DNA of 64,000 bases from Pararge aegeria (GCF_905163445.1 NC_053204.1:10127001-10191000); one strand, 5' to 3'; shown: positions 31,838-42,145, numbered from the stretch's first letter. A program made the numbers and translations. Notes: a model not told the origin generated them from the sequence alone.

Positions 31838-32095
31838 GAATACTTTTTTTTTTATATGAATAGCGGGCAAACGAGCTAGTGGCTCACCTGATGTTCAGTG
31901 ACCACCAAAGGCCACCGATGCGTTGCCGGATTTTAAGGGATTTGTTTACCCGCCCCTTGAATAACCTAGATTGTATTTATGAGGAAACACATTAGATGGG
32001 AGATTGTTCCATAATTTGCAAGTGCGCGGAAGAAATGATCTGGTATTTCGAATAGTAGAAGAATACCAGGCATCCAGATGTTGAGGGTGGAAAAC
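31838..32095 (-). pseudogene. CR1/L2-like LINE ORF C-terminus and 3' end
   Basis: Reverse complement carries the same segment as 14030-14315 (CACTTGCAAATTATGGAACAATC region encoding LWNNLPS; GCATCGGTGGCC). The T-run at 31838-31850 is its poly-A end. Confidence 0.7.
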
Positions 32096-32634
32096 AAATT
32101 TCAACTTCTGACTAATTCACCTTCAAACAATAAAAGTGTGTGTGTGTAACCTTTACGCGCGATTGAAGTAAAACTTCTATTATTATTTATTGATCAAAGA
32201 GTAATATGTTCCTGGGACTCCGCTATTTCATTTAATATTCACTATTTAATTTTTCCATTCTGTTTAAAATTCATTAATATCACTTTCACATTTTATAAAT
32301 ATTTTCATTTGTTGAATAGAATAATTGAGAGAAGAAAATTTAGATCAGCACATGTCAATATAACCTTGGCATTGAATATTATAGAATGTCGCAATCATCA
32401 GAGAATTATTTATTACAATAGTAATAAATAAATAAGTAATCTACAATCTAAATTATTATTTTAAATAGTGGAAACTACAGAGACGTCTGAAAAAAATCTG
32501 TGTTACTCCCTATTCGTGCCTAAAGAAGTTTTACTTCAAGAAACAAAATCGAAACCGGATCATCCGTTTGGAAAATACGATTCCACAGACAGCATACAGG
32601 GTTTAAAAATAGCAGATAGAAATTAATACAAATG

Positions 32635-32972
32635 ATTATTTTTCCGACCCAAATATTGACCAATAGAATTGCACCATTCGACGTCACGTGGTACAACCTA
32701 CATGGTATTATACTGATAATTTTTTTTTAAATTTTCTCTTGTAGTTGCTATATATATTTTGCTATATTTATTCATTATGAAATTCTTATTTGTTAACTGT
32801 ACATTTCGTCTCATGGTGCAATTCTATTGGCCGACATTTGGGACGGAAAAATAATCCCCTGAATACCACACGAGCTTCAAAATTATCTGGCATTTCGTAT
32901 AAAGTCGTCCTTCATTTGTTTGCAACGAACCTATCGGGAAATACCCGATAATAATGAAGCTCTTGTGGTATT
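32635..32972. repeat. Inverted-repeat element(s), possible MITE
   Basis: 42-bp inverted repeat 32635-32676 versus 32814-32855 (four mismatches). Directly next to it is a 25-bp inverted repeat 32862-32886 versus 32948-32972 (three mismatches). No coding sequence. Flanking duplications were not found. Confidence 0.6.
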
Positions 32973-33224
32973 ATAAGTGATAATACATGACTATGGTTAT
33001 ATCACATAAGCACTGCGTCAATAATTGTAACTCGTTCGCTATCATTGCCAATTGCAGAGCAAATACCGACGTGTTCCAACGCAACTCACTTTACTGAGAA
33101 CCACTATTTTTTTACTCTTAAAACAGGGGGTAATTGCGTAATGCAATCAAAATCAGCATAGCTAGATGAGTTACTTATTTTTTACTCACCACCTTTTTTT
33201 ATTATTCGCAACCCAGCACACAAA

Positions 33225-33286
33225 ACTGGAAGACGTTTGTGTTATGAACATGAATGTTTTTAAGTGTCTCGGTGTTTATTTATACA
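33225..33286 (+). mobile_element. SINE-A middle fragment
   Basis: ACAAAACTGGAAGACGTTTG to GTGTCTCGGTGTTTATTTAT; it stops where a Helitron end begins. Confidence 0.7.
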
Positions 33287-33350
33287 CTAGCTGACCCGCG
33301 AAACTTCGTCTGCGCCAAATCGGTCATAACAGTTGTTTCATATAAGTATA
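33287..33350 (-). mobile_element. Helitron CTAG end
   Basis: CTAGCTGACCCGCGAAACTT after A. Block 2 of the composite Helitron resumes at about 33876, after the LINE at 33357-33875, so the LINE probably inserted into a composite Helitron. Confidence 0.55.
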
Positions 33351-33356
33351 TAAGTT

Positions 33357-33875
33357 CGGTCGTGCATGGAGTACTGCAGCCATTTATGGGATGGCTCTGC
33401 TAAGTACCAGCTCGATGCTTTGGATTCGGTGGATCGTCGTGCTAGGAGACTCATTGGCAACGACCTTGTAGTCAGTAGACTTCAAAGCCTTGAACACCGG
33501 CGCAAGGTTGCTTGTCTGGCTGTTTTCTACAAGATACATTTCGGAGAGTGTGCTCAGGAGCTATTCGATTTGGTCAAACCATCTCCTTTCTACCATCGAA
33601 CTGCGAGGCACCGAAAGAATTTGCACCGTTACGTGGTTGAAATACCATCAACACGTACGAAGCGTTTTGCTTCTTCCTTTCTGATCCGCACCGCAAAGAC
33701 CTGGAATGCCCTCCCATCTTCGGTCTTCCCTGATACCTATAATCTGGGTACCTTCAAATCAAGAGTGAATAGGAATCTTCTAGGCAAGCGCGCTTCATCT
33801 TAGGCTGCATCATCATTTACCATCAGGTGTGATTGCAGTCAAGCACTTGTCTATATATTAAAAAAAAAAAAAAAA
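33357..33875 (+). pseudogene. CR1/L2-like LINE ORF C-terminus, 3' end and poly-A
   Basis: The frame 33366-33803 encodes MEYCSHLWDGSAKYQLDALD, RRKVACLAVFYKIHFGECAQ, RTAKTWNALPSSVFPDTYNL and FKSRVNRNLLG, then a stop. This is the domain following the RT thumb in CR1/L2-type LINEs. The 3' end, CATCTTAGGCTGCATCATCA with TTACCATCAGGTG, is shared with the SINE-D tail. A 17-nt A-run closes it. The RT core is missing. Confidence 0.8.
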
Positions 33876-34300
33876 ATATGCCTTGCTACTTGCTGTTATC
33901 TGTGAATAATTATGTTCCTTATCTTCAACAATATTTATCAGATCTTTATTAAAATTAGACAATACATGCTTGATAGTATACACTTTCAAATAAATTAAAC
34001 GGAACTGTGAAGCAAAATTGATAAATATTTTCATCCCATTTCCCGGAGGAAACTTATTGATTATCGGGATAAAAAGTATTCTATATGTTGACCCGGAATA
34101 TCAGCTACTACTATACCAAATTTTATTTAAATCCGTTCAGTAGTTTTCACGTGATGCCCGGACAGACAGACAGACAGACACAAAAATTAAATAAAAATCT
34201 GTTTTGGACTCAGTATCGATTATAAAGCATCCCCCTGTCAAAATTTAAAAATATATCGAATGTACAGAAATCTTCCAGTTACAGTTTTATTATGAGTAAA
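33876..34300 (-). mobile_element. Composite Helitron block 2
   Basis: TATGCCTTGCTACTTGCTGT, CATTTCCCGGAGGAAACTTA, (ACAG)n, GTACAGAAATCTTCCAGTTA; colinear with 14820-15235 and 24409-24881. Confidence 0.7.
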
Positions 34301-34369
34301 ACTAAATATATATATATCTATATCTTACAGTTACAGTTTTACTCATACTACACTATATATATATATATG

Positions 34370-34738
34370 TAGGATCGGGCGGATTTTAACTTGATCCGTC
34401 CGACATCGTGTGGGCAATTTTCAGGTATCGTGCAATAAGAACACCTTTAAATTTGACTCGCTTTGTTCGAACACTGAATTTAACTTCTTACACTGAATTT
34501 AACTAATATCGTAATAGCAAACTTTTAAAATAATAACCACTAAGAGAAACGTCGGACAGTTCCGTGACGACGTCTTTCTGCCTTGAGTCCCAACTAATTA
34601 ATAATCCCAATCTAGTCAGTAGACCCCGTCACGACTCTGTCGAAGCGCGCCAAAACTGTTGATGCGTGCTAGCCGCTAGTTGGCGCGTTTGCGTTTCATT
34701 TTAGTGTCCGTACTCATTTTCGGCTGCGACATATATAT
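34370..34738. other. Unassigned, GC-richer stretch
   Basis: Flanked by TATATA runs. Contains GGATCGGGCGGATTTTAACT and GTTGGCGCGTTTGCGTTTCA. It matches no repeat in the window and has no long frame. It could be the non-coding end of an element or a regulatory segment. Confidence 0.3.
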
Positions 34739-34739
34739 A

Positions 34740-35028
34740 TCTATATAAAATAGAAAGTGTGTGGGTATGTTCCTTATAGGCTCCGAAACGGTTGGACTGT
34801 CAAATACAGCTTTTATTTTCTATGATGATATTCTATTGTTGGGTGTACATGGGTGTAGATAATGATCTTCACCCGCTCGAGAAGAGAATAGAAGAGAACG
34901 AATACGGAGATAAATAAATAATTTAATATATTATGAGACTTAAATTTAATTTAAAAAATTTAATTATGTAAGTTTATTGTTTAAATAAAATGAAGCAAAA
35001 TCTAGCCCGGCGAAGTGGGCTGGGCTAT
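34740..35028 (+). mobile_element. Non-autonomous Helitron (CCCGG hairpin family)
   Basis: Begins TCTATATAAAATAGAAAGTG, contains GAAAGTGTGTGGGTATGTTC, and ends with the hairpin TAGCCCGGCGAAGTGGGCTG and CTAT instead of CTAG. Opposite orientation to 1708-2098. Confidence 0.7.
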
Positions 35029-35041
35029 TATTATTATTAGT

Positions 35042-35305
35042 ATTGCGGCGATAGCGCAGTGGGCAGCAGCTCGACTTCACTTTCGGGGGGACCGTTTTAA
35101 GTAATTCAAATATCACTTGCTTCAATGGTGAAGGAAAATATCGTGAGGAAACCTGCGTGCCTTTGAGTTCTCGAAAGTGTATCCGAGGAGGATCCGCACA
35201 GGGTCAGCCAGACTACAGGTCACACTAGCCTTATACCCTTCTCATTGTGGGAGGTTACCCGTACCCAGTAGTGGGCCGGTATGATGATGATGATGAAGAT
35301 GATGA
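35042..35305 (+). mobile_element. SINE-B, internally rearranged
   Basis: GCGGCGATAGCGCAGTGGGC, a deletion removing part of the head, then GTGAAGGAAAATATCGTGAG, TTCTCATTGTGGGAGGTTAC and a (GAT)n tail. Confidence 0.8.
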
Positions 35306-35959
35306 GACGCAACATCTACGCCTTAGATTGATGGACGCGGCACTTTTTTGGACGTGTTCCTTGCATGCCCTGCGATTTATGGCTCTTGGGCCTTTTTTTT
35401 TAATTAAATTTTTATGGCATTTTGCTTTGGGGCACATCAAAAAACTCGAATTTATAAATATTGAAGGTTTCAAAACAATGTCCTGAAAACCATATAAAAT
35501 GCACCACGGTTCACTAAGATAACAGAACTACGCCAGCATCTCAATATTACAACAATAAAGGAAGAAGTTGAGCACAGTGCAAAGAGCTATAAAGAGCGAA
35601 TTAACACATAGTAACCAACTGGCTACTTCTCTCAGTGTCCCAATGGAGATTAGAAGGCTTAAACGTGCTTCCATTTGGGAAGAGGCAGAGCCAATGATGG
35701 ATGGCCGGCCTCACATGCCACAAAACACACGGAGAAAATCTGCTTATAGCTGCTTCAGCTGATCGCATGGTGGATATAAAAAAAAAATCCGGAGCGTCGT
35801 TTTCCCCCGATGTGGTGGTCGGAGACCTTTTCTATCATGATATTTATGTACTTAACTTTTATTATTTATTTGTGATTCATAAATAAGTCCCGTAGCTTAG
35901 AGGTAAAAGCACCATGTCGCGATTGCCGGACTTCTTATATGCATTTTAAAAATTAATAA
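35306..35959. other. No gene; one SINE-C-like head
   Basis: Frames here are short and unremarkable. 35886-35930 (GTCCCGTAGCTTAGAGGTAA, GTCGCGATTGCCGGA) resembles a SINE-C head. Confidence 0.35.
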
Positions 35960-35969
35960 AACTGAGAAT

Positions 35970-36309
35970 CATCATCAACATCACCTATTACATATTGGGT
36001 ACCACGATTCTGGGCCCCTTGTTTCCAGCGACTCAACACGACTCGTTTGATGTCGTCTGTCCACCTAGTGGGGGTCGACCAACGCTGACCGGTGCGGGGT
36101 TGTCACTCCAACACCTTGGGACTCCAACGTCCATCGTTTCTCCGAGCTATTTGCCCCGCCCATTGCCACTTCAGCTTCGTGACTCGCTGAGCTATGTCGA
36201 TAAGTCTGGTTCTTCTACGGATCTCCTTATTTCTTCCTTATAGCCGTTTCCATCGCTCGCCGAGTGACTCTGAGCCTTTTTATTAGACCCATAGTTAGCG
36301 ACCACGTTT
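35970..36309 (-). pseudogene. RTE-clade LINE, 5' truncated, with TSD
   Basis: Reverse complement follows the other RTE copies from the ETWSLT codons to the (GAT)n end but is frame-damaged. 10-bp TSD AACTGAGAAT at 35960-35969 and 36310-36319. Its truncation point lies within about 10 nt of that of the 12.7-kb copy. Confidence 0.85.
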
Positions 36310-36615
36310 AACTGAGAATAATAGTGGAAATTCTATTGCTCATAATTTGCAATTTCTAAAAAAAACAGTATTTTCTATACACGTTACAGTGTACAAGTTA
36401 CGTATGCCACTATTAGATTGGACGCAATGCCCCGTATCCAGATGGCCGGGGCATGTGGAAGGGAATTCGAAAAATTCCAATCTTCCCGTTGGGGCTGACT
36501 GGATTTTTGTGGAGACGCGAATACATCCCGTATTGAAATCGAAATACTTGCACATTTCAGTCGTTTAGAAACGTCCAACTATTTGAAAATGAGTAATGTC
36601 TACGTAGCATAATGT

Positions 36616-36862
36616 TTGACGGGCATTGGCGCAGTGGGCAGCGACCCTGCTTTCGGAGACCAACGCCGTGGGTTCGATTCCCGCAACTGGAAAATGTTTT
36701 TATGATGAACATGAATGTTTTTCAGTGCGGTGTTTATCTGTATTTTATAAGTATTTATGTTTATTATTAGTCAAATAATCATGTCATCTTAGTACCTATA
36801 AAACAAGCTACACTCACTCTGGGGCTAGATGGCGATGTGTGTACAGTCGTAGTATATAATTA
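36616..36862 (+). mobile_element. SINE-A, full length
   Basis: GGCATTGGCGCAGTGGGCAG, box B GGTTCGATTCCCGCAACTGG, tail GTGTGTACAGTCGTAGTAT. Confidence 0.9.
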
Positions 36863-36894
36863 TTTTATTTATGTGTGATCCGTACTTAAATTTA

Positions 36895-37012
36895 CTTGTG
36901 GGCTTCGGTGGTGGCTAATTACCACTGTAACGACAAAGATGTGCCGCTAAGAGTTTCAGCGTTTCGGTACGATGTCACGTAGAAACCGAACAGCCTAACA
37001 GGTTTTGGGGCA
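36895..37012 (+). mobile_element. SINE-D middle fragment
   Basis: TGTGGGCTTCGGTGGTGGCT, GACAAAGATGTGCCGCTAAG, GGTACGATGTCACGTAGAAA. Confidence 0.7.
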
Positions 37013-37015
37013 CAT

Positions 37016-37300
37016 TGACGACCTCCTTGGCGCAGTGCTAAGGCCTGTGGTTTATAACGTAAGGTCCCGGGTTCTAAACCCGGAAAGGACAATTTGGGAA
37101 TTCATAATTTCTATATTTCCTCTGCCCTGGTCTGGTGGAAGGCTTCGGCGTGGTTAATACCCTACCGGAAAACAGCGTTAAGCGATTCAGTGTTCCAGTA
37201 CGATGTAGAAACCGATTAAGGATAATATAACTGCCCGTTACCATCTTTAGATTTACCAGCAGGTAAAATTGCGTCCAAGAGTTAACTTGTAGTTAAAAAA
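37016..37300 (+). mobile_element. SINE-D, nearly full length
   Basis: Head GACGACCTCCTTGGCGCAGT, box B region GTCCCGGGTTCTAAACCCGG, body CTGGTCTGGTGGAAGGCTTC, then ACCATCTTAGATTTACCAGC. It directly follows another SINE-D fragment. Confidence 0.85.
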
Positions 37301-37309
37301 AAGGTTTTA

Positions 37310-37730
37310 AAGGTTTGGGTTTAATATAACTCCCATACCAACTTTCACAGTCTTCTGTCTCCAAATCTGGCTCACTTTACATCATTATTAATAATATGAG
37401 ATTAAAAAAAAAACCGTTAATTTTTTTTCACGCATACTTTGTTCTGACAGTAAAGGACGCAAAATTAAACAAAATGATTTCACTGATTGTTTTCCATGAT
37501 GCGGAACTAGTGCGCGCCTATGGGTGCAGGACAGCTCCAACATGGCTCTGAAGATGATCGCGGCTAGACTGGAATGTCACTACCTCCGGAATTGCTGTGA
37601 TAGACACGTTACAATTTCATTGCCGAAAAGGCAGTATTGAGGGATATTCTTATTTTTTTATTTTAATTCTATTCTAGAATTTTAATTTTAAATTATGATT
37701 GAATTAATTTTTTTTTTTTGTTTACTAGAA
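37310..37730. other. No recognised feature
   Basis: 37500-37640 contains GAAGATGATCGCGGCTAGAC and other GC-richer sequence, with no matching family in the window. Confidence 0.35.
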
Positions 37731-37734
37731 GCTA

Positions 37735-37960
37735 AAACTTTTAGTTATGTGCGTTTTAAGTAATTAAAATATCACTTGCTTGAACGGTGAAGGAAAATAT
37801 CGTGAGTAAACCTGCATGCCTGAGAGATCTACGTAATGTTCTCAAAGGTGTGTGGAGACCACCAATCCGCACTGGGCCAGAGTGGTGGAATACAGCCTTA
37901 ACTTATTCTCATTGTGGGAGGAGACCCGTGCTCTGTATTGGGAAGTTAATGTGATGAATT
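37735..37960 (+). mobile_element. SINE-B lacking its head
   Basis: TTAGTTATGTGCGTTTTAAG, TTGAACGGTGAAGGAAAATA, CACTGGGCCAGAGTGGTGGA, GTGGGAGGAGACCCGTGCTC. Confidence 0.8.
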
Positions 37961-38084
37961 TAATTTTTTATTTATTTTTTGGACAAATTATATCCCTCTG
38001 AATTAATTTTATTTAATTTTATTTCAATTGTATATTGTTTAATTGATGTACAATGTTTTATTTTTATGAGTTGAGAGTTACGAC

Positions 38085-38340
38085 CGTAGTCCACCACGCT
38101 AACCCAGTAAGGTTTGGCAGACTTCACACGCCCTTTACAACATTATTGGGTTGTTAAGGGCGTGCCCTAAGAGTTATCTCTTAGGGTTGCAGGGTTCCTC
38201 CCGCTATTACCTGCATCGTTATAGCATGTGATATTTAATTGCTTAAATTAAAAACGCACATAACTCCGAAAAGATAGAGTCGCGTGCCGAGGTTCAAACT
38301 CGGTGCCTCAGTGAGAGAAACCGAAGCCTTACACTACTTC
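38085..38340 (-). mobile_element. SINE-B with internal inverted repeat
   Basis: Minus-strand SINE-B from the GGCCAGCGTGG region to the head (CGGTTTCTCTCACTGAGGC). An extra segment, CCCTAAGAGTTATCTCTTAGGG at 38167-38188, is a short palindrome within the copy. Confidence 0.75.
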
Positions 38341-38519
38341 ATACATAGTTTGATAATAAATAGATAATTCGTGGAATTTATCGGCAGATCTACAATGACG
38401 CTAGCAAAGCCGTGGGCAAAAGATGGTATTTAAACCAGACAAATATGTCATTATAAATTTTCGGTGACCCCAAATAAAAGAAAAGCAGTGCCATCCAATT
38501 AAACGGTAGCTTATTATTT

Positions 38520-38760
38520 CCAGACCGGACGTCGACACGTGACGTCACAGGAAATCCACCGGAAGTGCCGCCATGACGGCTTAAGCGTTGGCGAAAAAAT
38601 TACGCTTTTCGGCGGGGAAAATGGCGACTTCCGGTTCCGGCGCCAAATTGACGGCAAAGTGTTAAAATTCCACGATTTATTGTACACAGTGCAGATACTA
38701 CAGGGTTTGGTAGAGTTCATACACTCGCTTTAACCCGGCCACGCTTCCGTATAGCTCCAT
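38520..38760. other. GC-rich, promoter-like segment
   Basis: Contains GTGACGTCAC (CRE-like), ACCGGAAGTG and an inverted CTTCCGG (ETS-like), and GCCGCCATG. The ATG frame stops after three codons. It could be a promoter or first-exon region of an unseen gene, or the 5' end of a mobile element. Confidence 0.25.
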
Positions 38761-38844
38761 CTGATACGAATTCCTGTTCTCCTGGTAACACAGGGATAAG
38801 AAGTTTAAACTAACACTCCCCAAATCCATCGAAGCCTTCTTTCG

Positions 38845-39010
38845 TCTGGTGGGAGGCTTTGGCCGTGGCGAGTTACCACCCAACCGACAAAGACGTGCCG
38901 CTAAGCGATTTAGTGTTCCGGTGCGATGTCGTGTAGAAACCGATCAGGGGTATGACTACCATGCTCCCTAACAGATTGGCCCGCTACCATCTTAGACTGC
39001 ATCATCACTT
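38845..39010 (+). mobile_element. SINE-D 3' half
   Basis: CTGGTGGGAGGCTTTGGCCG, GCTAAGCGATTTAGTGTTCC, CTACCATCTTAGACTGCATC; ends in (TTTA)n. Confidence 0.85.
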
Positions 39011-39100
39011 ATTTATTTATTTATTAGTAATCCAACAGCGTTACAAATTATTTTGGTTAAGGGTTTATCTTATTACTAATATAAGGCCAAATCTATAGTA

Positions 39101-39453
39101 GTAGCAAGTTCAAATACCTAATGAGGAAAGTTGATTCTCCCAATTGTGATTTATGTGGTGAGGTAGATGATGTTTTACACCTACTAATGGCGTGTGTTCG
39201 GAATCACAGCTTGAGAGAAACACTAACCTACGAACTGAATATTAATTTTATGAACATTGGCATTTTTAATTCTATTATTAGCGAACCGTTGAGCACTTCG
39301 GCAATGAAACTTTATAGATTCGTTGGTGATTCTCTCAAATTGTTGTAGTTTAAGATTTATGTTTATTTAGGATTCATATTGTGTGTAACGATGGGGCTGA
39401 CATATAGGTAACCTATAAAAGTCCCTTAAAAAAATAGATTAAAAAAAAAAAAA
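39101..39453 (+). pseudogene. LINE ORF2 C-terminal CCHC tail, poly-A and TSD
   Basis: The frame 39121-39348 encodes SPNCDLCGEVDDVLHLLMAC (C-x2-C...H-x4-C type finger) and about 50 further residues to a stop, the C-terminal end of a LINE ORF2. The 3' UTR and a run of A at 39441-39456 follow. TSD ATCTATAGTA at 39091-39100 and 39456-39465. The clade (I or related) is not certain. Confidence 0.75.
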
Positions 39454-39737
39454 AAATCTATAGTACAAATATAAACTGTGACAATAAAGCAATAGATGCA
39501 AGTACAACATATACAAAACAATCAGTTACGATATTCACAACATCATGAATGAGTGTGAGTGTGTTCATAAGTGTGCAAATGTATGTGATTGGGTGCGTGT
39601 GTGAGTCTTCATTTATGTAGAAATGCAATCGTAAATGAATGATTTCACTTCATTTATTGTCTCTCGCGATGCAGTTTAGTTATTTCATTATTTAATTGTG
39701 TTTTCGATAAATGGAATATATCAAGTTTTGAATAAAA

Positions 39738-39800
39738 TGCGTGCCACCAAGCGATTTGGCGTTCTGGTACGATGCCGCGTGGAAACCGATTATTGGAATG
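39738..39800 (+). mobile_element. SINE-D short fragment
   Basis: GCGTGCCACCAAGCGATTTG, GTACGATGCCGCGTGGAAAC. Confidence 0.6.
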
Positions 39801-39814
39801 GTTTTATCAATTAC

Positions 39815-40048
39815 TGTAATATCTATAGCCTAGTGGTAAGTTTTAATCCTCGCTTTCAGGGAGACCGATTTCGATCCCAAACACACACCTCCAATTTTTA
39901 AATTTCAGAGCTACGTGCGTTTTAAGTAATTAAAATATCACTGGCTTTAACGGTGAAGGAAAACATCGTGATGAAACTTGCATGCCTGAGAGTTTTCAGA
40001 TACATTCTCAAAAGCGAGCGAGGTTGATGTGATGATGATTATGATGAT
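39815..40048 (+). mobile_element. SINE-B, plus member of an inverted pair
   Basis: ATCTATAGCCTAGTGGTAAG, GCGTTTTAAGTAATTAAAAT, GGTGAAGGAAAACATCGTGA, ending GAGGTTGATGTGATGATGAT. It lacks the GGGCCAGCG...GGGAGG part. Confidence 0.85.
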
Positions 40049-40049
40049 A

Positions 40050-40330
40050 CTGAGAGAGTATCATCATCACATCAACCCATTACCGGCAAAACCCACTACA
40101 GAGCACGGGTCTCCTCCCACAATGAGAGGAGGTTAAGGCCGAAGTCCACCACGCTGGCCCAGTCTTGATTGATGGACTCCACACACCTTTGAGAACATTA
40201 AGTAGAACTCTCAGACATGCAGGTTTCCTCACGTTCACCGTTGAAGCAAGTGATATTTGAATTACTTAAAACGCACACAGCTTAGAAAAGTTAGAGGTGC
40301 GTGCTGGGATTAGAACTTGATCTCAATAAC
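40050..40330 (-). mobile_element. SINE-B, minus member of an inverted pair
   Basis: Starts ACTGAGAGAGTATCATCATC and reads back through the whole SINE-B to the GGGATTAGAACTTGATCTC head region. The two tails meet and form the hairpin at 40022-40077. Confidence 0.85.
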
Positions 40331-40929
40331 AAAACATTACAAGTATTGAAGAAAAATGGCGGGGAATCTACTTTTTTTTTACGGCTTGCGGCGTTCAACC
40401 GGGCACGCGTGTGAATGACAATGTTCTTTTTTTGAAATTAACACACATACCACGCATCTAGCAGTAAGAAATTGGCTGTCTGTGAGAAACCCTTTGCGCT
40501 GAAAGAATCGAAAAAAAAAACAAACGAGTGCTATAATGAATTACAGTACCAAACAAATAATGGTTGTTATGACATTGGGTGTTTTAATGTTGGCAATAAG
40601 CTAACTGTTAAATAAAACATACTTTACCAATCAAACAAACTACATGGCTTTTAAAAATGATTTCTCCGCCATGAGGGGACGTGTAATAAAATTGCATAGA
40701 CATTTTCTTTCTTTCATGTAGCACGCGGGAAGATTTTACGGAATAAAATCCACAATGCACCGGACGTCGCCTCCGCTCCGGACGTCCGGTATCGACAGAT
40801 TGTCCGGACGGCCGGAACTGCAACCGACGAGTTCGCGCGGCCACTAGGACAGTTCTTTGAACACGTATTTTTATTATGCACTAGATTTGACAGTGGCTTT
40901 AATTCGTGTGTTCTGAATGTAGCAGAGAG

Positions 40930-41066
40930 AAGCGGTGATAGCCTAGTAGGTAAAGCTTTGGACTTCCTTTCGTGGAGACCGAGTTTGAACCCCGGCACGC
41001 ACCACTAACTTTTCGGAGCTATGTGCGTTTTTAATTTAAGCAATTTAAATACCCCTTGCTTTACTG
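40930..41066 (+). mobile_element. SINE-B head half of an inverted junction
   Basis: AGCGGTGATAGCCTAGTAGG to CCCCTTGCTTTACT; the sequence then switches strand within one base or so. Confidence 0.85.
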
Positions 41067-41205
41067 ACCCAGTGTGGATTGGTGGACCTCGCACGCCTTT
41101 GAGAACATTATGGAGAACTCTTAGGCAGGTTTCCAAACGATGTTTTCTTTTAGTATTGAAGCAATTGATAGTTTAATTACTTTCAACGCACATAACATGT
41201 GAAAG
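41067..41205 (-). mobile_element. SINE-B middle, inverted
   Basis: GACCCAGTGTGGATTGGTGG, TTTGAGAACATTATGGAGAA, CAACGCACATAACATGTGAA, reverse complement of SINE-B. Confidence 0.8.
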
Positions 41206-41224
41206 TTAACAGTACCCACTACAC

Positions 41225-41510
41225 TTTTATTTGGTCCACGACTAGTTAGCCCTCGACTGCAATGTCACCTGGTGGTAAGTGATGATGCAGTCTAAGATAG
41301 CGGGCTTGCCTAAGGAAGTATGGTAGTCTTATCCTTAATCGGCTTCTACGCGACAGCCGACTTCGCACCGGAACACTAAATCGCTTAGCGTAACGTCTTT
41401 TTCGGTAGGATGGTGACTAGCCACGGCCGTAGCCTCCCACCAGACCAGACCGGAGAAAATTCAAAATTTCCAAAACCCCCTGCCAGGAATCGACTGACTG
41501 ATCGAATGAA
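41225..41510 (-). mobile_element. SINE-D lacking its head
   Basis: GTTAGCCCTCGACTGCAATG, TAAGTGATGATGCAGTCTAA, CGGAACACTAAATCGCTTAG, GTAGCCTCCCACCAGACCAG. Confidence 0.85.
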
Positions 41511-41544
41511 AACTTCCCTCGCACTCATGACTCTTTACAAAAAT

Positions 41545-41595
41545 TATAGAGTATGCAGTGCTTTTGCGCATGTATGAAGTGCACGCCACTGAGGT
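41545..41595 (-). repeat. hAT-like right end fragment
   Basis: GTATGAAGTGCACGCCACTG is the reverse complement type of CAGTGGCGTGCA ends. Confidence 0.35.
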
Positions 41596-41599
41596 CGTC

Positions 41600-41905
41600 G
41601 AATCTTCAAACTATACTTAACTAAACTCCACTAAATTCGGTGAATGGTACCACAATACAAGTTCAATGTCGTATCTAGAGTCTACGTGTTTGTAAGCAGG
41701 TGCGATGGTACCACCTGTACGGCAGGTGGCATCACTAATTGTTGCTATTCTTGATGGAGTAACCTTTACGTGGACTATGGTCTGTACTGACCTACAGAGT
41801 CAGTTAGACTTGTTTGTTTTTAAAAATGGGAAATGCGTTTAGGCATCCCACTGGCAGATACAATGTTACCGACTGACTACTGACAGACATACTGCCAAGC
41901 GATTT
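41600..41905. other. No recognised feature
   Basis: No frame or repeat recognised; a short GTACCACCTGTACGGCAGGTGG inverted motif lies at 41707-41730. Confidence 0.35.
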
Positions 41906-41911
41906 AGTATT

Positions 41912-42145
41912 ACTTTACTGACGGCCGGCCATGGCCGTGGGTTCGATTCCCACAACTGGAACATGTTTTTGTGATGAACGTGGTTATGTCTTAGTGTCTG
42001 GGTGTTTATCTGTATATTATATGTAGTTATGTATATTATTCATAAAAATATTCATCAGTCATCTTAGTTCCCATAACACAAGCTACGCTTACTGTGGGGC
42101 TAGATGGCGATGTGTGTATTTTCGTAGTATATTTATTTATTTATT
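41912..42145 (+). mobile_element. SINE-A with deleted head
   Basis: GACGGCCGGCCATGGCCGTG joins the head start to box B, so about 45 nt of the head are missing. Body and tail good. Confidence 0.85.

Noticed and set aside
35255..35473. Minus frame with a Ser run, and similar Met or Asp runs at 13.1, 26.8 and 45.5 kb
   Set aside because: These come from the (GAT)n tails of SINE-B and RTE.
40714..40998. Minus-strand frame of 94 codons
   Set aside because: Crosses a SINE-B head and a GC-rich stretch (CCGGACGTCGCCTCC) with no recognisable protein.
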